Of a stretch of DNA of 64,000 nt, positions 46,901-61,900 are shown piece after piece (the first letter of the stretch is position 1; every line of letters starts with the position of its first letter). Source of the stretch: Chlorops oryzae (taxonomy: Eukaryota > Arthropoda > Insecta > Diptera > Chloropidae); the NCBI GenBank assembly GCA_020466095.1, contig CM035807.1, positions 77,269,367-77,333,366 of the forward strand, given 5' to 3'. The position numbers and the translations under genes are program-made. The notes beneath the pieces were generated by a model, which made no database searches, was not told where the DNA came from, and worked only from the letters and a program-made list of their open reading frames with translations.

Positions 46901-49900
46901 GATTTTAATTCTATGATCCATTTTGGTTTCATAAATTATATTGCCTTTTATTTGCTTTTGATAAATTTTCTATTCACAGCCAAAAATGTTATGCCATTCA
47001 CAACTAATTTATATACATACATATATCAACCAGTTTGAAGTCCATAAATAATTTAGCAATAAATGCTATCGATTTTATTTTGAAGTATTGAGAGAAAAAT
47101 TATCTCTGCTGACGACAGTTTCATTCATTTCGGACATAATTACCTTCCTCGCTTTTCTCTCAAAGTGTCACACTTGTCAATGAATCTACCTCGATTCGGA
47201 ACACCCTTTTCGTAAGTATTTCCATGACAAAAGCTTACTCAAAACGACAGTTGTATAATTTTATTGCCATAGGGAAAATTCGATAAGTTTTCTAGATTCA
47301 CAAGCGCATAATAGTGTCCACTACAATTACCGTTAATGATCTTATGGTCGTAACTTTTAAAGCCGTTCAGCAGAAAGCAGCTTTCCAGGTTTATTGACAC
47401 CTCAAAGAAGACTTTTACATGCCGCCTGCATCTATATGTGTACACTTTTTAGTACCTACTATTTGTTAAGTGTGTGCATTGCATAAGGTGACCAAGTTCA
47501 AGAAAGAAATTAAAAGCGTTTATAAGCATAATGGGCTTTTACAATATTTTTCCAGTAACATGTGTGAAAAAATCCTAAACGACTTTTTCTGACTTTTACC
47601 AAGCCAACTTTTCTTTTTTTTTACAGACGTTGAATGGCAACAGCAACAACTGGTCACTCTGTCTGTCAGTAGTCATAAGAGACCTTTGCATTTCACTATC
47701 GAAACCATGTTTCTAGATTTGCTTGCGGCAGCAGTCTTAAACACTATTAAATTGCAGTACTTTGCACTTGTCAGTTCACGTCTTACAAACTTTCGATTCC
47801 GAGTCGTTGAGCTTCAACGCATTGCACTTTGTTCAACGTTTTGTCCGCTTTAATTTGTCATAAAACTTTGGCTCACTCTTGCGCATGAAAGCGTTAAATA
47901 TCAAATTCCCCTTATGTCTTCTGTTTTATTTTAAATATTTTCCGATTTCCCCCCTTTTTTTTAAATCATTTTTATAATAAAAATTTTATTTTACTTTCAT
48001 TTCGTAAAATAAAAAAAAAAAGGTTCAGAAGCGCTTTCTCTTCAAGAACGTCCAAAATTGCTTAAAGCTTCTGTAAAGAGATAAAGTAAATGCGTCTACG
48101 ACATGTTCCTGCAACATGCATCTAGTGTCATAAAAAGTTGTTCAGAAAAGAAGAAACACTTTAAGCCAGACAACGAGCGATGTCTTGTTTTCGTTTTGTC
48201 AACTGGATTTGTTTATTTTGATTTTTTGTTTTGTTTTTTTTTTTTACTCACCATGTGCTTTCATTGTTTATTTACAAACAATTGAGAAAGTCTCTTAAAT
48301 TTTATGACGTTGTGATATGAAATGTTCGTAAACACGACAACTTAATTGGGCTCCTATTGCAATAGGAAGGGGAAACATCATTTAAATGTTGGGCTGTGAA
48401 GCAAGACCGACAGGAGATTGAAGTGAATTTTTTAGGCAGATATTTATTGGTTTCATTTTAGTAAGGAATAAAGTTATGTTACCTTTGTTATTCTTTTGAT
48501 GTACTAAAGCATAATTGCAATGGTTTTAAAAACAGAAGGCCGTTGAAGAAAATTTGATAAGAAGAATCATCTTAAGTAAGAAATTAGATAAAATTGCTCG
48601 TCATTTACACCCAGTTTTCTCCTCGTTTTCGCGTGACTAAAGCCGGCATTACAGTTGTAATTTGTTAGGCAACACAACCGAAAATGTTCAATTGAGTGCC
48701 TATTGATATCGGAGTATGCATTGGCAACGTTATCCGCGAACATTCACAACGATTGCCAACAAGTCTAATGCCGGCATAACTCTTTTCACAAATAGTCATT
48801 GAGTTATTTGGCCGTCGCCAACTTGTGCTGCATTGTTAAAGCAACAATTTACATTTGCACATCGCAGACAGAAATAATTACATGTCTTCATCATACGTAC
48901 TCTTCATTTTCACTTCATACTTTCCTCGATTGGTTTCGTATTAAACTTCAATTGAAACGCTTGCTTCAGGCCTTCTTTTCTACTTGAAGGAAATTATTTC
49001 TCTTGCAGCAATTTGTTGAGAGTGTTCAGACTTTGTTGCTTCAACGATAGAATGTCTGGTTTCTGTTTCAGCGTTTCCTCAATTACTCATACTTTGTAGT
49101 CGTACGAATAAGAGGCATTAAGAAATTTGAAGAACGTGAAAAGTAAGAATTTCAAGTATTTTTGCTGCAGTGCATTTATTTATGATTTTTTTTTTCTTGC
49201 TTTAAAGGCGATAAAATTTTCAAACAAACATTTTTTTTTAATTACGGAATTCTTTTGGCATTCGATTACAAAGTTCAGTGAAAACAAAATATGATGGAGT
49301 TTCTTTGCTTTTTTTTTTTCAATAATCTCCTCAATCTGTTTTAAGTCCAGCGCGAAAATCCATTAATATTAGTTTGGTTGGTCTTCGATTATTTGAATTC
49401 CTCTCATTTAAGAGAATTTGATTTCGACCAAAACCAGAGTCGTTCTCCATTTGTTGCAATCTAGGCCACCAACTTTACACAGGCCTATTCAATTTGAATC
49501 TATCTCAATGATCACTGATGTCACCGAACCATGTCTTTTTTGGGTGTATATCTGGCCTTGTTTCTGCCACTTCCAAAAGCCATGCCATTTGAGGTTTGAA
49601 TTTTTCATTTCGTCCGTATTATTAGGCTTTATACTAACATAAATGGCAATTATGATTTGCAAATGCTTCAAATGAAACTGACATTGAAAAAAAAAAAAAA
49701 CCTGGACATCAGAACTGAAATAGTTTTGAATATTATTTTCCCTTTCAAATAAGGAGGCCCCCCATAAGGGTAATACATATTCATCTTTTCTCGCGAATTT
49801 TTGTCTGAAACGTTCGCTTCTTTCCAAACAAAATACATAAGAACAAAAAAGTTAGATACTATTCAATAATTCAAAAATAAATAAATAAACAAAACTTCGT

Positions 49901-52900
49901 CAAAATCTCAACACTCAGTTACAAAAGTATTCAAACATCGAGAATATTTCCAACACATTTCTATGGAAATTATTTATCGAAAACATAAAATTGTTCGATA
50001 ACAAAATTATAATTCAATTGATACTTAAAACTGCTCTCTTTAAGGGCATTGAAATCTTTTATAGTTGCATTTTTTTTATGACCCAATTGAATTGATAAGC
50101 GGTAGTAGCTCAACTTTTTTGGTCATTATTTAGCGCTGATATTGGTTTTTGTTTTGAAATGCCAACAGACGCATTTAGGGACTATCTCTTTGTGTTTACT
50201 GTTTCGATATTTGTTTTTTTTTTTTAGCATGAATATAAAAGTTCAACGAACAGACGCGAGTTATTGTAGGCACACACTCGAATCGAAAAATTATGCTTAC
50301 TCCCCATAATAGGGCAATGTGCCATTTCATTACGTATGGAAATTCCCTTTTTTTTTTTTTCCTTTGAAATTCTTTTTTGTCATTTTTTGTCATATTTTTG
50401 TGAAACAAACAAAAGCCAGATTTGCGCTCATACTTCGAGTGGATTTAACATTAAAGAAAAAAAAGGAAAAGAACTGGCAAAGCTATGCCATTGTAAAAGA
50501 ATGAATGGAACCTCTCCAAAACTCTTTCCGTCATCAGGAACCGCATTCACATATGCCTTGACGTTGAATGTGAAATGTTGAAAGTCCCAAGGAACGAGGG
50601 GAAAAGCATAAATACTTTTACATGTGCGTGACTTGAAAATACTTTTCAGAATTTCACAAGAATATCCTCTACAGGCGTAGGAAGTGAATGAGGGACGGTA
50701 ATAAAGCTTGAAAAAAGACATAACAAAGACGCCATCGATAAAAATGCAACGCATTCCAAAAGAAAAATAGAATGAAACACTGGAAAATGCAATGCCAGAC
50801 CACTTCAATGACTTCCTTCGAAAACGTCCAACTCGATTGTTTTCGTTCCAGTTCCACCTCTTGGACTCTTGTGGCTTTCCCCCACATATGTATATAGAAG
50901 ACCATGCATAGAAAGCGCCACAGTCTGCTGCATGAGGGAGCAAATGAGCGATCCGATTGGACACTGCTGGCTTCGGTGCTGTGCATTTTTTTTTTAACAA
51001 AAGCGCCAATTTAATCATTGTTGCAATCCACAAATTGATTTTTTATTTTTTTTTTTTTTGTGGATGAAGTTGATTGGACCCTTTCAAAGTGTTGCACAGA
51101 GAAGAAACTCTGCTTTTTATGCCATTTAATTGTGTATTTTCTAGTCTACATATATAGTCCCTTCGGAGTGACATCATTTCCACTTTAAAGTGTGCTATGC
51201 ATAGACATGAAGATTGGAATGTGATTTTCAAAAGCCTTTAAAGATTTCAATGAACGAAGCTTGATGTGAAGATTTTATCGGCCATCGCGTAGGAAAATCG
51301 TTTTTAAAATGCAAACTATTTATCATCCAACGCTAAGCATCAATTGTGAAATATTATTGCACAGAAAGAGGCTATAGCCATAGAACCGGTCTTTTCGATT
51401 TTATGTCAAGCTTTAATCCTTTATCTTTTCTATTAATTGGATTTGATTTCACTTCTTATAGTTCTGATTCCAATTAACCTGTTCCGAATTGACGCTTCAA
51501 CGGACTCTCTCTAAAATCATCTCTTTAAAACATCCATTTTCCTACTTTCAATCGTCTTCTAGATCGTTATTTAACTTGCGCAAAAATTAATGATCATTGC
51601 CATTCTTCCTTTCGTGTCGAATTTTTGTCGCACCGCGCACCGTGCAACAACATTCCAAAATATGAAAGAAAAATTGAAACAAAAATAAAATAAATACCAA
51701 TTAATTGAACGATAAGTTGTGCGTTGAAGCGCATCGTCGACATCGTCGTCCAATGCAACAATTTACGCGCTCAAACTGGTATCAAAATGCAATCAGCCGT
51801 TCGATGGAAACTGTGCTCCACTATTATGCCTGCCCCGAATGGGTGCATTCTCACAAAGATACGATTCATAAAGCAACAAAAAATAAAAATTGTGATAGAA
51901 ATAACAACCTACTGGCGACCATGTCGGCGAATCGCGCTTAAAAGGCTTGACGAGTTGTCGCCGAAATGAGCATGCGCAACTTTCCACAACATGCCTTGCA
52001 ATTTCGTAGAGCTGCCGACTTTTCCCCAGATTCAAATATCTTCACTTTTCGCATGCTCTTTCATCTACAAACTTATCTCGCCTTATTCGAGATGAAAAAA
52101 AAAAACCTCGCACGCATCGTTGCCAAAGTCATGGTCCATGGTCTTAGTCTAGTTCAAAGTCGCTAATGTTGCCACATTGCAATGGCGCTACCAAGGGGGA
52201 ATCGTTTTCTTTTGTAAAGCCTTTTGCACTTTATTGCACCTTCCCGACTACACCAGTGACAAATTCAGCGTTTGAAATCGAAAACGTTTCTATTGTTCGT
52301 TCACGTCGAATCTTGTTAAACGAAAGATACTTTCATATGACTTGGAGCGCGCTACTGTTTTCATTCGTTATGCGGTTTTTCTTCTTTCTTTTGGTCATTC
52401 ATATCTGATCTTGTCATCGATCATTGTGTGGCGCTCGGGGTGTTATTTGCACCATAACAATGAGGCTCGCTTCAAAACAAATTAGCATCAAAACCTCTTC
52501 ATAAAAATGCATTGTTTGTTTTTTTTATCAGTGAGATTGAGGGTTAAATTTTGTTTAATTGTGTTTTTTTCTTCGGATTTTCTTCATTTCTATCAAGTGC
52601 GAAATTTGTCACTTGTGCGTGATGCTCATTTTAACCCTTAAAAAATGGTTATGAAGGAATTATTTCGTCACCTTTGAAAAAGAAACTTAAAAAGTTTGCA
52701 AACAACTTATCAACCCTTGTTTATTTATTGCCACTTGCTTCCTTTCCTCTGCGTTTTTGTTTGTCTGATGGGCACTAAATTTTTAGGTGGTGGAAAATGA
52801 TTTATTTTACTGCATTACCGCATTGCATCATCGTCAACATCATCATCATCACCGTCGTCGTCATCGCATTGGCACCAGACCACGTTAGCTTGATTATTTC

Positions 52901-55900
52901 GTGCTTATTCATTGGGAAAGGTTTTTTTTGCAAATTGTAATAATCTGCTTTTGTCTATCATAATCCTGGATTTAATTTAGCTCATTGCGTGTGTGTTGGC
53001 TGGTTCTCTCTTCTTTTTGTGTGCAAGTGTGTGTTTTTTCTTTTTTTTAGTGTCCTGTTTTGGATGTTTTTTAGGAAGTCCATTTTCGATATAATCTCCA
53101 TCTAGAATCAGCTCTTCTGCGCAGACTCATTATGGTAATGAATCATCTGACTCACTGCTGATGATGATGAATATCCAAGTAAAATACGAACCACGGCTAC
53201 TATTTTCTGGTGCAGTATTGAATTTCTTCTGTATTTCCTCCCAAAAATGTAGGCCGCTGTTGAAATGTGAGAAGAAAGACAACCGCTCCTTTCGAAATGC
53301 CCAACTGCTTATTCCCCTTCAACTTTAAGGTTTGGACCTTTTGAAATACTTTAACACCCTCAAAGGGTAACCAATTTTGCGATAATGTGGGATATGTAGA
53401 TATTTTATACAGCAAATGGACAGGAGTTTTTTTTTTTAAGTATGAACTTTGGGCACGAATTATTCTTTTCAAATATTTAATAAGTAAGTATTTATTATGT
53501 ACATACATTGTGCTTGTTAAAAAAATCGACAGGCGGCTTTCATATCCAGAAATAATAAATCTAAAATAAGCTGAATACAATACTGATATTGTTTTTTTTG
53601 GGATTGGCTCAGTTAAGAGAGACTTTCGCGTTTAAAGGTGGATCCCTAAAGTATGCAAGCATAATTTTGTTAATGCCCTGTGCGGTGTTTGAACTTCAAA
53701 ACTCTCAGATGCTAGTCATTTGCTTTGCCATTACGCCGTCTTGTCAAATAGCATCACAGCTCTTAAAGATTTTTGAAAACAGTTTCTTTAAACTGAATAA
53801 ATATATATATTCAAAAAATCGAAAGTTAATTTTACTTCGCCTACAAGTATGCTTCTTTAATAAATGTGATGGAATAAAATTGAAAAGAAGCACTCTTAAA
53901 ATAACAATTTACGTTGCGATTACAACGAAGTTTTGCACAGGAATTCTACTAAATACAAATAATTAACATAATCCTTATTATTCTGTCATAAATATGTTAT
54001 ATTGGCAATTCCACGAGAAACTGTCCCACCCGTGACGCCATTCTGAGCACAAATTGCGTAATTTCAGTACCTAACGATTGTTAAACGTTGTAAAAATTTT
54101 AGATCCTTGAGAATCGTGTAATTTTTTTCAATTATTATGAGCTAAAACCTAAAAAATGAGTTTCACGGGTGGGACCGTTTTAATGGAATTGCCCATATGG
54201 CAACTTTAACCAAATACATATTTATATTTTTTTTAATGAAATAAGTCATAATTTTTATACCGCGATATCTCAAACACTACAGCCAATAAAAAAAAAAAAA
54301 AAAAACGGTTGATGGTACTGAACCAAGCGCCCCAATTATGTCCATCAGATTTGACTCCATGTTGTCGGTACAAAAAGTACCACATTGGACCACATTGGTA
54401 CGAAATGGTTCAAAATAAGTGTTCTTATAAAACTAGGTGTGCACTTGCTGTAAACGACCCTGTGAGAAAATCTATAATTTATTTTAAAAGCCAATAAATC
54501 AAGCTTTATTTTCACCGTTTGCCTATCATGATCCCTTGTACGGAAAGAGAGATAACGTTTTTTTCTTTTTTTTTTCGTATAGAAAAATCAACCAGCAATC
54601 CAAAATGAGTTAGAGAAAAATTATATCGCTTAGGGTTATTGCAAAACCAAATTACATCTAAATTAACCCAAAATAACCCTCGAAACCGAAATGGATTTCT
54701 ATAAATATATTCCTTCTTCGAAGCTGGTGACGAAACGCGAACTAAATTTTATCATCCAGAAATCCGGAAAACGCAGGGAATTCATTCTAGAAACAAAACG
54801 AGCAATTTCCAAAGATAGCACTTAGCGATCCATGCCACACTGTGGGTCATAAATTTTGGAAAAACTAATGTGGCAACAAAAAATATACGCACGACTTGAG
54901 TAACTTGTTGAAATGCACGAAAAAGTAGGTTCCAATCGGCCGGCATGACGCAGACAACGCACATTTGGAATCGTGCTAAAGCTTTCAAAACGACGCACAG
55001 TGGGATTTCGAGTGAAAAAACTCCACCATGGAAATTCAAAAATGTAATGATGTATAGTACACGTTATACTAAGTTTCAAGAAATTCTGATTAAAGGAAAA
55101 GATTTTATACTAATATTTAATTTCAGGTTGTATGGGAGGTGGGTGGTGGGCGTGGCCGATTTTGATGAAACTTCGTTGTTTTCTTAATTTCATTCAAATA
55201 AGGCTCGGTGCCAAGTTTCATTGTTCTACGAGAACTCCTTATAGTTTTTTCACTCAAATGTTTGAAGCCATCCCACTGTGCGGCGCACTGAGTGGGCTAA
55301 AAGAATACATTTTTCGTCTTCTCCGCCCTCGCCTTCGCATTCGTCTTCATCTAAGACGTTTTTATATTTACTAATGTTCCTCATTCTTATTCGGAAAATA
55401 ATTACGGCAGCAGATGGTGGCGGCATCTTGGTTTAGGCCTAGGCTCCTTCCCTCGCGGCGCAGTTCATTGTGTCTGTCGATAACCTTGACCGCATTCAGT
55501 TATTTTTTAATAGATTGATGATATCGATGTGCGGAAGCGAAGAATGTTTATATGTAAAGCCTAAAGCATTGTTTCTTGCCATTATCGGATCAAAGTATAA
55601 ACAAATTTCAATTTTATATTCCATTTTCATTATGCCCTAATAATACCTTCCATTAAGACTTCAAAGAGTCTTTTTCCTGCGATTGGATTGCGTGATTAAA
55701 AATTTCTTCGCCCCACACCTGGTATTTCGTCATTGATTTCACAAAATTAACTCTTTCGAGGTCAAATTTGATTGAACCATTACACTTGGTCACGGGTTTT
55801 TATGGACACATCCTTTCATTGGATTCGCCTTCTTTTCCCTTCAATACACTTTAATCACTTCTTCTATCACTTTAATGGCATCGGGGTTGAGAGAATGCAA

Positions 55901-58900
55901 TGTAGTTCAGTTAATTAATTAAAATTTTGTTTTTAAAGATGCGCTTCGATGACTCACCGAAATATTTTCAGCATAGATAATCACACCTGCTCGGAAAAAT
56001 CTCAAAAAGGCTCTTTTGATTTTTTTTTTTTTTTGAGGAAAATTTAAACAGAATCTTAATTAAATATGATGTAGAACTCTTGCATCGGCAGAACAGCACT
56101 CTCAAGGGATCCACAATCATTCCGAAAGCAACCGAATTCGGGTTGTAAAAATCAAGATTTTTTATGACATTCGAGGGACGTTTTGGCCGTGGAATTCATG
56201 TAATTTTAGAAAGAGAAAGATAAAAAGTTCGACCCCTTGAATATTTCGAAAACTCCAATGGAAGCTAAGTTCAAAAGCTGTAATTAATCGGAGACCTGAT
56301 CTAGCCGAAACTTCGAATTGCACTTTGAGACTGAGCTCAGTTCAACTTGTAAATATCCGATCTCCTTCAAGCAAATATCTTATGTTATTTATCATTCTTT
56401 ATACATAATTCTTCGATCAACTGACACTAAACTATTGCCTTCTATCTTCCTCTTATAGAACAAACCACTCGTCGTTGAGCCCATTGATTTTGAAGGTTTC
56501 ATAGCAAAGCACAAAATGATCATACAAAATGATCCGCAACGTGAACTGCTCATATACCCCAATGACGATGTCTCAGTGAGTAGTCTTTAAAAAAAATTAA
56601 AAAAAAAAATCATTTTTATACAATAAAACTTTTAAAATGAATAAACTTTCCAGGAGATTGTCATGCCACGAAAGCAACGCACAAATGGTAAAACGATTTT
56701 AGATCGTTTCGAAGCTCCTAACGAGGCAATAATATGCACATTACCTTGCACAAATGGCGTAAATAAGGTTAATAGCAATGGCAGCGTTAATTGCAAGCCG
56801 CCCGGTCGTCATAGTCTCGATCACGGAAGTCCACAACGTCAAAATAGTAATCAATCCACGCACAGTTTACAAAACGGTGGTGGTTCGGGAAACAATTCAC
56901 GTAAGAGTTCACAGGGTTCCCTGAGACCACAACTAATCAAATCGCCATCGACATCGCATGAATCGTATGAGTCAGCACTCTCAACTAATGGTTCATCTAA
57001 AGGATTTTCCAAATCCAATTCATCATCGACTTCAACGTTGAGATCAAATAATTTAGCACAACCGGAAGACGATCTGGATGAAGAGCAATGCTTTGCGAAT
57101 GGAAACGTTGGTGTGCCGAATGGGGATATCGGTGCAAACTCATCGTTTTCCCGTGCGGAATGTTCGCGTTTTACACGACAGGCTCTTTATACGTACCGCG
57201 CGAAGAATCATTTAATCCATTATAAATATAGCGCGTATGGTGGTACATGCCATGATCTGCCAAAGTAAGTTTTCATTTTGTTCCTATCCCATAGATAATA
57301 GACAAAATATTAATGTTATATTTTTGTTCAGAATAAATCCATCTGAAACATTGCGTGAAGAAGTCTATGAAATCGATGCCGATCAGGATCGCATTGACGA
57401 GCAAATGTCACGCTCTCAAGCCCATTCGATTACAAAGCAAGGCTACTTACTGAAGGGACCAGATTCAGGGTCAGATCGTATGTTTGCGAATATTGGAAAC
57501 AAATCATTTAAAAGACGCTACTGCTATTTGAGGCAAGAAGTCGATGGAACCTATATTCTCGAACTGCACAAAGATGAAAAGCAGGGAGAGGCCAAAGCAA
57601 CAATCGTCATGGACTTTTGTACAGAAGTTGTGCAGGTCAGTGATAATAGAAGTCGGTGTTTGCGCTGAGATACCGTAAATTTTAAAATAAGTTACAAAAA
57701 AAAAAAAAATAATATTAAAAATTTGGAAGCTAAAAGAACTCATATTTCATATAGATTCTACCTTACAATTCCAACACCATATATAATGTTGAAAGATTGC
57801 CCTAATCACCTGCCATTTATAGTCGATGCCATTTGACACTACATGGCCACAAATGGTGTAAGATTGATTGACACCATAGTTGAAAAACAAAAGCGAGACC
57901 AATAGCTAATGCAGGCCATAATTGCTTTAGCGCATATTCCTAAATATTCGTGTCAAGGGTACACACTCAAAATGAACATAGACAGACGTTCATCAAAATA
58001 TGAAGAAAAAAAAGCTTTTAAAAGGGCTAAGTTGAAATTTTTTTACACGGACATAAGTTCTTTATTCATTTATTGATTAAATTTACATAAATTTACAAAA
58101 CATCTTTTGGGAGTGCTGGGTATCAACGACCATCCGCACCCAACTGTAGGAGGGTTTCTTTATATTTTGTTTAGTACATTATGTTTTCTTATTTGTATTG
58201 CGTATTGTAGATAAATCTTAAGGATTCCACTTTGCTGCAGTCAAGCGATTGTTTTAGCCTCCGCGAGTCGCTTCTGGAGTACGGGCATTCGCAAAAGATG
58301 TGTTCCACCGTAAGTTCGTACATTGTGGGCAGCTTTCGATAGATACTCGATGTTGAATAGTGCTTTACCTACTCGCATTCTGGCAATCTTGACGCACTGT
58401 TTCCTCGAGAGGCTTGTGCTGTAATATGGTCTGGAACACGTAGAGTTGTGTACTTTTAAAAATTGCCTCGAAGCTGTCCATTTAATTTGGCGTTCTTCCC
58501 TTTGATAGGCGCTAAAGCATGTAATTGAAATGCTGCTGAGCGCTGGTATTTCTTAGGCGAGTTGCAGGAGGAGGGAGTCTTTCGGTATTTCTTGTAGATT
58601 TTTGTTCCTCCCAGCACGAATTGACAGATTTCGTTAATATGTTCTGCAAGTGTAGATAAGATCTTCCGCGTTTTCGGTCGTAGCCTTTCTTAGTACTAAA
58701 TGAATGAAGGCGCCCGAATTTTGTGCAAGTAGTTCTCTGTACATATTTTTGGCGCGGTTTTTTCTGTTTGCCAGTTTATGAAGGTCGGGATCCTAAACCT
58801 GTTATGTTCAGGGGGTAGTGTTTTCCTCTCCATGGTGCGATGTGCTCGTTAAGATTATGCACCTAACAGGTTGGCTGATAAGTCCCCGGTCTGACAAAGA

Positions 58901-61900
58901 AAAACACATTTTTTTGTCAAAAATTCGTTTTTATTATTCAACATAGTTCCCTTCAAGAGCGATACAACGATTATAACGACCTTCCAATTTTTTGATAGCA
59001 TTTTGGTAGTACTCCATCGGTTTTGCCTCAAAATAGGCCTCAGTTTCGGCGATCACCTCTTCATTGCAGCCAAATTTTTTCTTGCGAGCATCCTTTTGAG
59101 GTCTGAGAACAAAAAAGTCGCTGGGGCCAGATCTGGAGAATACGGTGGGTGGGGAAGCAATTCGAAGCCTAATTCATGAATTTTTGCCATCGTTCTCAAT
59201 GACTGTGGCACGGTGCGTTTTTTTTGGTGGAACAACACTTTTTCTTCTTCATATGGGGCCGTTTTGCCAAGATTTCGACCTTCAAATGCTCCAATAACGA
59301 CATATAATAGTCACTGTTGATGGTTTTTCCCTTCTCAAGATAATCGATAAAATTATTCCTGCCATTCCAAAAAACAGAGGCCATTACTGTGCCAGCGGAC
59401 TTTTGAGTCTTTCCACGCTTCGGAGACGGTTCACCGATCGCTGTCCACTCAGCCGACGTCGATTGGACTCAGGAGTGTAGTGATAGACATGTTTCATCCA
59501 TTGTCACATATCGACGCAAAAACTCGGGTGTATTGCGAGTTAACAGCTGCACACCGCTCAGAATCATCAACACGTTGTTGTTTTTGGTCAAATGTGAGCT
59601 CGCGCGGCACTCATTTTGCACAGAGCTTTTTCATATCCAAATTGATGAATGATATGACCACACGTTCCTTTGATATCTTTAAGGCCTCTGCTATCTCGAT
59701 CAACTTCATTTTACGTCATTCAAATCATTTTGTGAATTTTTTCATGTTTTCGTCGGTAACCACCTCTTTCGGGCGTCCACTGCGTTCACCGTCCTCCGTG
59801 CTCATTTCACCACGCTTGAATTTTGCATACCAATCAATTATTGTTGATTTTCCTGGCAGAGTCCGGAAACTCATTATCAAGCCAAGTTTTTGCTTCCACT
59901 GTATTTTTTCCCTTCAGAAAACAGTATTTTATCAAAACACGAAATTCCTTTTTTTCCATTTTTTTCACAATAACAAAAGTTTCTTCACAAAAGACGCTCT
60001 ATCTCACAAACTAATTGACTTACAGACGTCAAATTTTGACACGAATCATTTGAAGGTTGCCACTATATAAAAATAATATGCATTTAATACTAGCGGACGC
60101 CATCTATGTGTCAGCGGGACTTATCAGCCAACCTGTTATTTTACTGTGAGAGAGAACGAAGTGAAAGGCAAACGATTTATTAAATAAAAAAATAAAAAAC
60201 CAAAATAACGGCTCGAGAAGAAAGAAAACCAAGTGCCTGCGTAATTCCGCGACGAATGAAAAAGATGCTTAACCGCGGCGATTGCCTTAGTTCAACTCTA
60301 CATAAGTTCTTGAAAACCATAATTTTTGCTGGAAATCCAGATGAGATAAAATAATGGATGAAAAATGGACTTGAAATCTTGGACAGGTTTAAAGGCTCAG
60401 TTACTCTTGATTGAACGTAACTTAACTTTACTTATTCAATCAGCTGACTTGATATGTTTAGTACATTTTGTATGGGAGCAGTTACTGAAAACTCATTTTG
60501 ACTTAAGATAACAATCTATGGAAAACAGATTTCAATAAGTTAAGTTAAGTTACGTTCAATCAAGAGTAACTGAGTCTTAACTATAAAACTTTCTTTCATT
60601 TTATCTTTCATTCCTCTTGTGCGAAAGTTTTTATTTATAATTTTTCTTTTATCCATAGAATCCCAAGCGTGGAAGATTTTGCTTTGAGCTACGCATGACT
60701 GCCGGACATAAGTCCTTTACACTGGCCGCTGAAAACGAAGAGGATCTCAAGGATTGGCTTAGCAAACTTTCTTCTGTGTTGCAGCAAAATAAAATTCAAG
60801 AGGATAAGCGTGTAGCTTCGCTGGAACGAACACCTCAGCCAACAGTGAATACAAACACGGCCGTTTTTGGAACATTAAAAGGCCTCGAACAGTCGATGAA
60901 TCCGCAATTGATAAAATACGGACGTGAAACGGATATGTCAATAGCGCAGGCGCGAAAAGAAAATCGAAGACGATTATTTGCCTGCTATCAAAATGCCTTG
61001 AAAGTAACCATCAACGACAATGTGGACCAGTATCGTGAACAATTTGGCAAGAGGATATTCCTGGCGTGTAAGTCACTACGCTTCCGATTGCAATGCGCCT
61101 TGGATGGAGGAGATGGCGACAAATTATGTCAAATTGAACCGTACATAACGAGTTTGGCTCTATACGATGCTCGAGCTGGACGCAAGCTGACCGAATCTTT
61201 CTATTTTAATATCAATGATGAAAGTGTTCTGGACATGCTGCCAACGGCACCAGTTCCGTCGACGGTATCATCCTACTGTTTACCAAAGCGCGATGAACGG
61301 GAAGAGAAGAGCTTCACTGCTACACGAGCACAGCATACACTCTTCGAAGGTCTATCGGGGGATCTACTGCGTTGTTCCAAAGATCATTTCACGCGGATAA
61401 GGCAAGCGATGCTCTCAGTGACCGCTCCCCATCCAGATATATTTCTAGTCTTGAAAATCGAAAAAATACTACAAGGAAGTATTGTCCAAGCAACAGAGCC
61501 GTACTTGAAAGCTGCACGTGATCCGAAATTCGCAGCAAAATTGCATAAATCAGCGAGAAACTATGCACAACATATTGGATACTATCGACAGCCATTTGGG
61601 TGGGCAGCGAAACCACTCTTCCGCATGTATAGCAATGAACTTGATACCGAGAATGGTGAATTCGAATTTATAACAATTTATCGGCAAGAAGTGCCGAAGA
61701 TAAAGGACGAAGAACTGCTTAAACTATTGGCGGAATATCGGAAACCCGATAAACTAAGTAAACTTACTGTGATACCAGGCTTTCTTAAGCTCTCGATTGA
61801 GGAAATTGAACGCGTGCAAGGTGAGTCAAAATGACAATTTCCATTTGCTTTCAATTGATCAACACAAATTTTCAATTGAAAAGGTTCCTTCACAAAATCA

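Larger units (their letters stand above)
26002..56458 (+). other. Ziz intron 1, about 30.5 kb
   Basis: The donor is TTG|GTAAGTGT and the acceptor CTTCCTCTTATAG|AACAAA, both phase 0. It contains nearly all the mobile elements listed below. No nested host gene could be supported. Stretches 26002-27750, 28000-29570, 30000-31190, 35256-35880, 36000-37826 and 42072-43580 show no recognisable structure beyond homopolymers, including poly-T at about 36892-36914. Stretch 46820-53990 is comparatively repeat-poor with several GC-richer blocks and is the likeliest place for regulatory sequence. Confidence 0.85.

Noticed and set aside
50428..51033. 201-codon open frame on the minus strand
   Set aside because: Starts at TTG, has no domain, motif or splice context, and has overlapping open frames in other phases. 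It looks like a chance ORF in the intron.
53589..53966. 125-codon plus-strand frame
   Set aside because: Non-ATG start, hydrophobic but without a coherent pattern, no supporting context.
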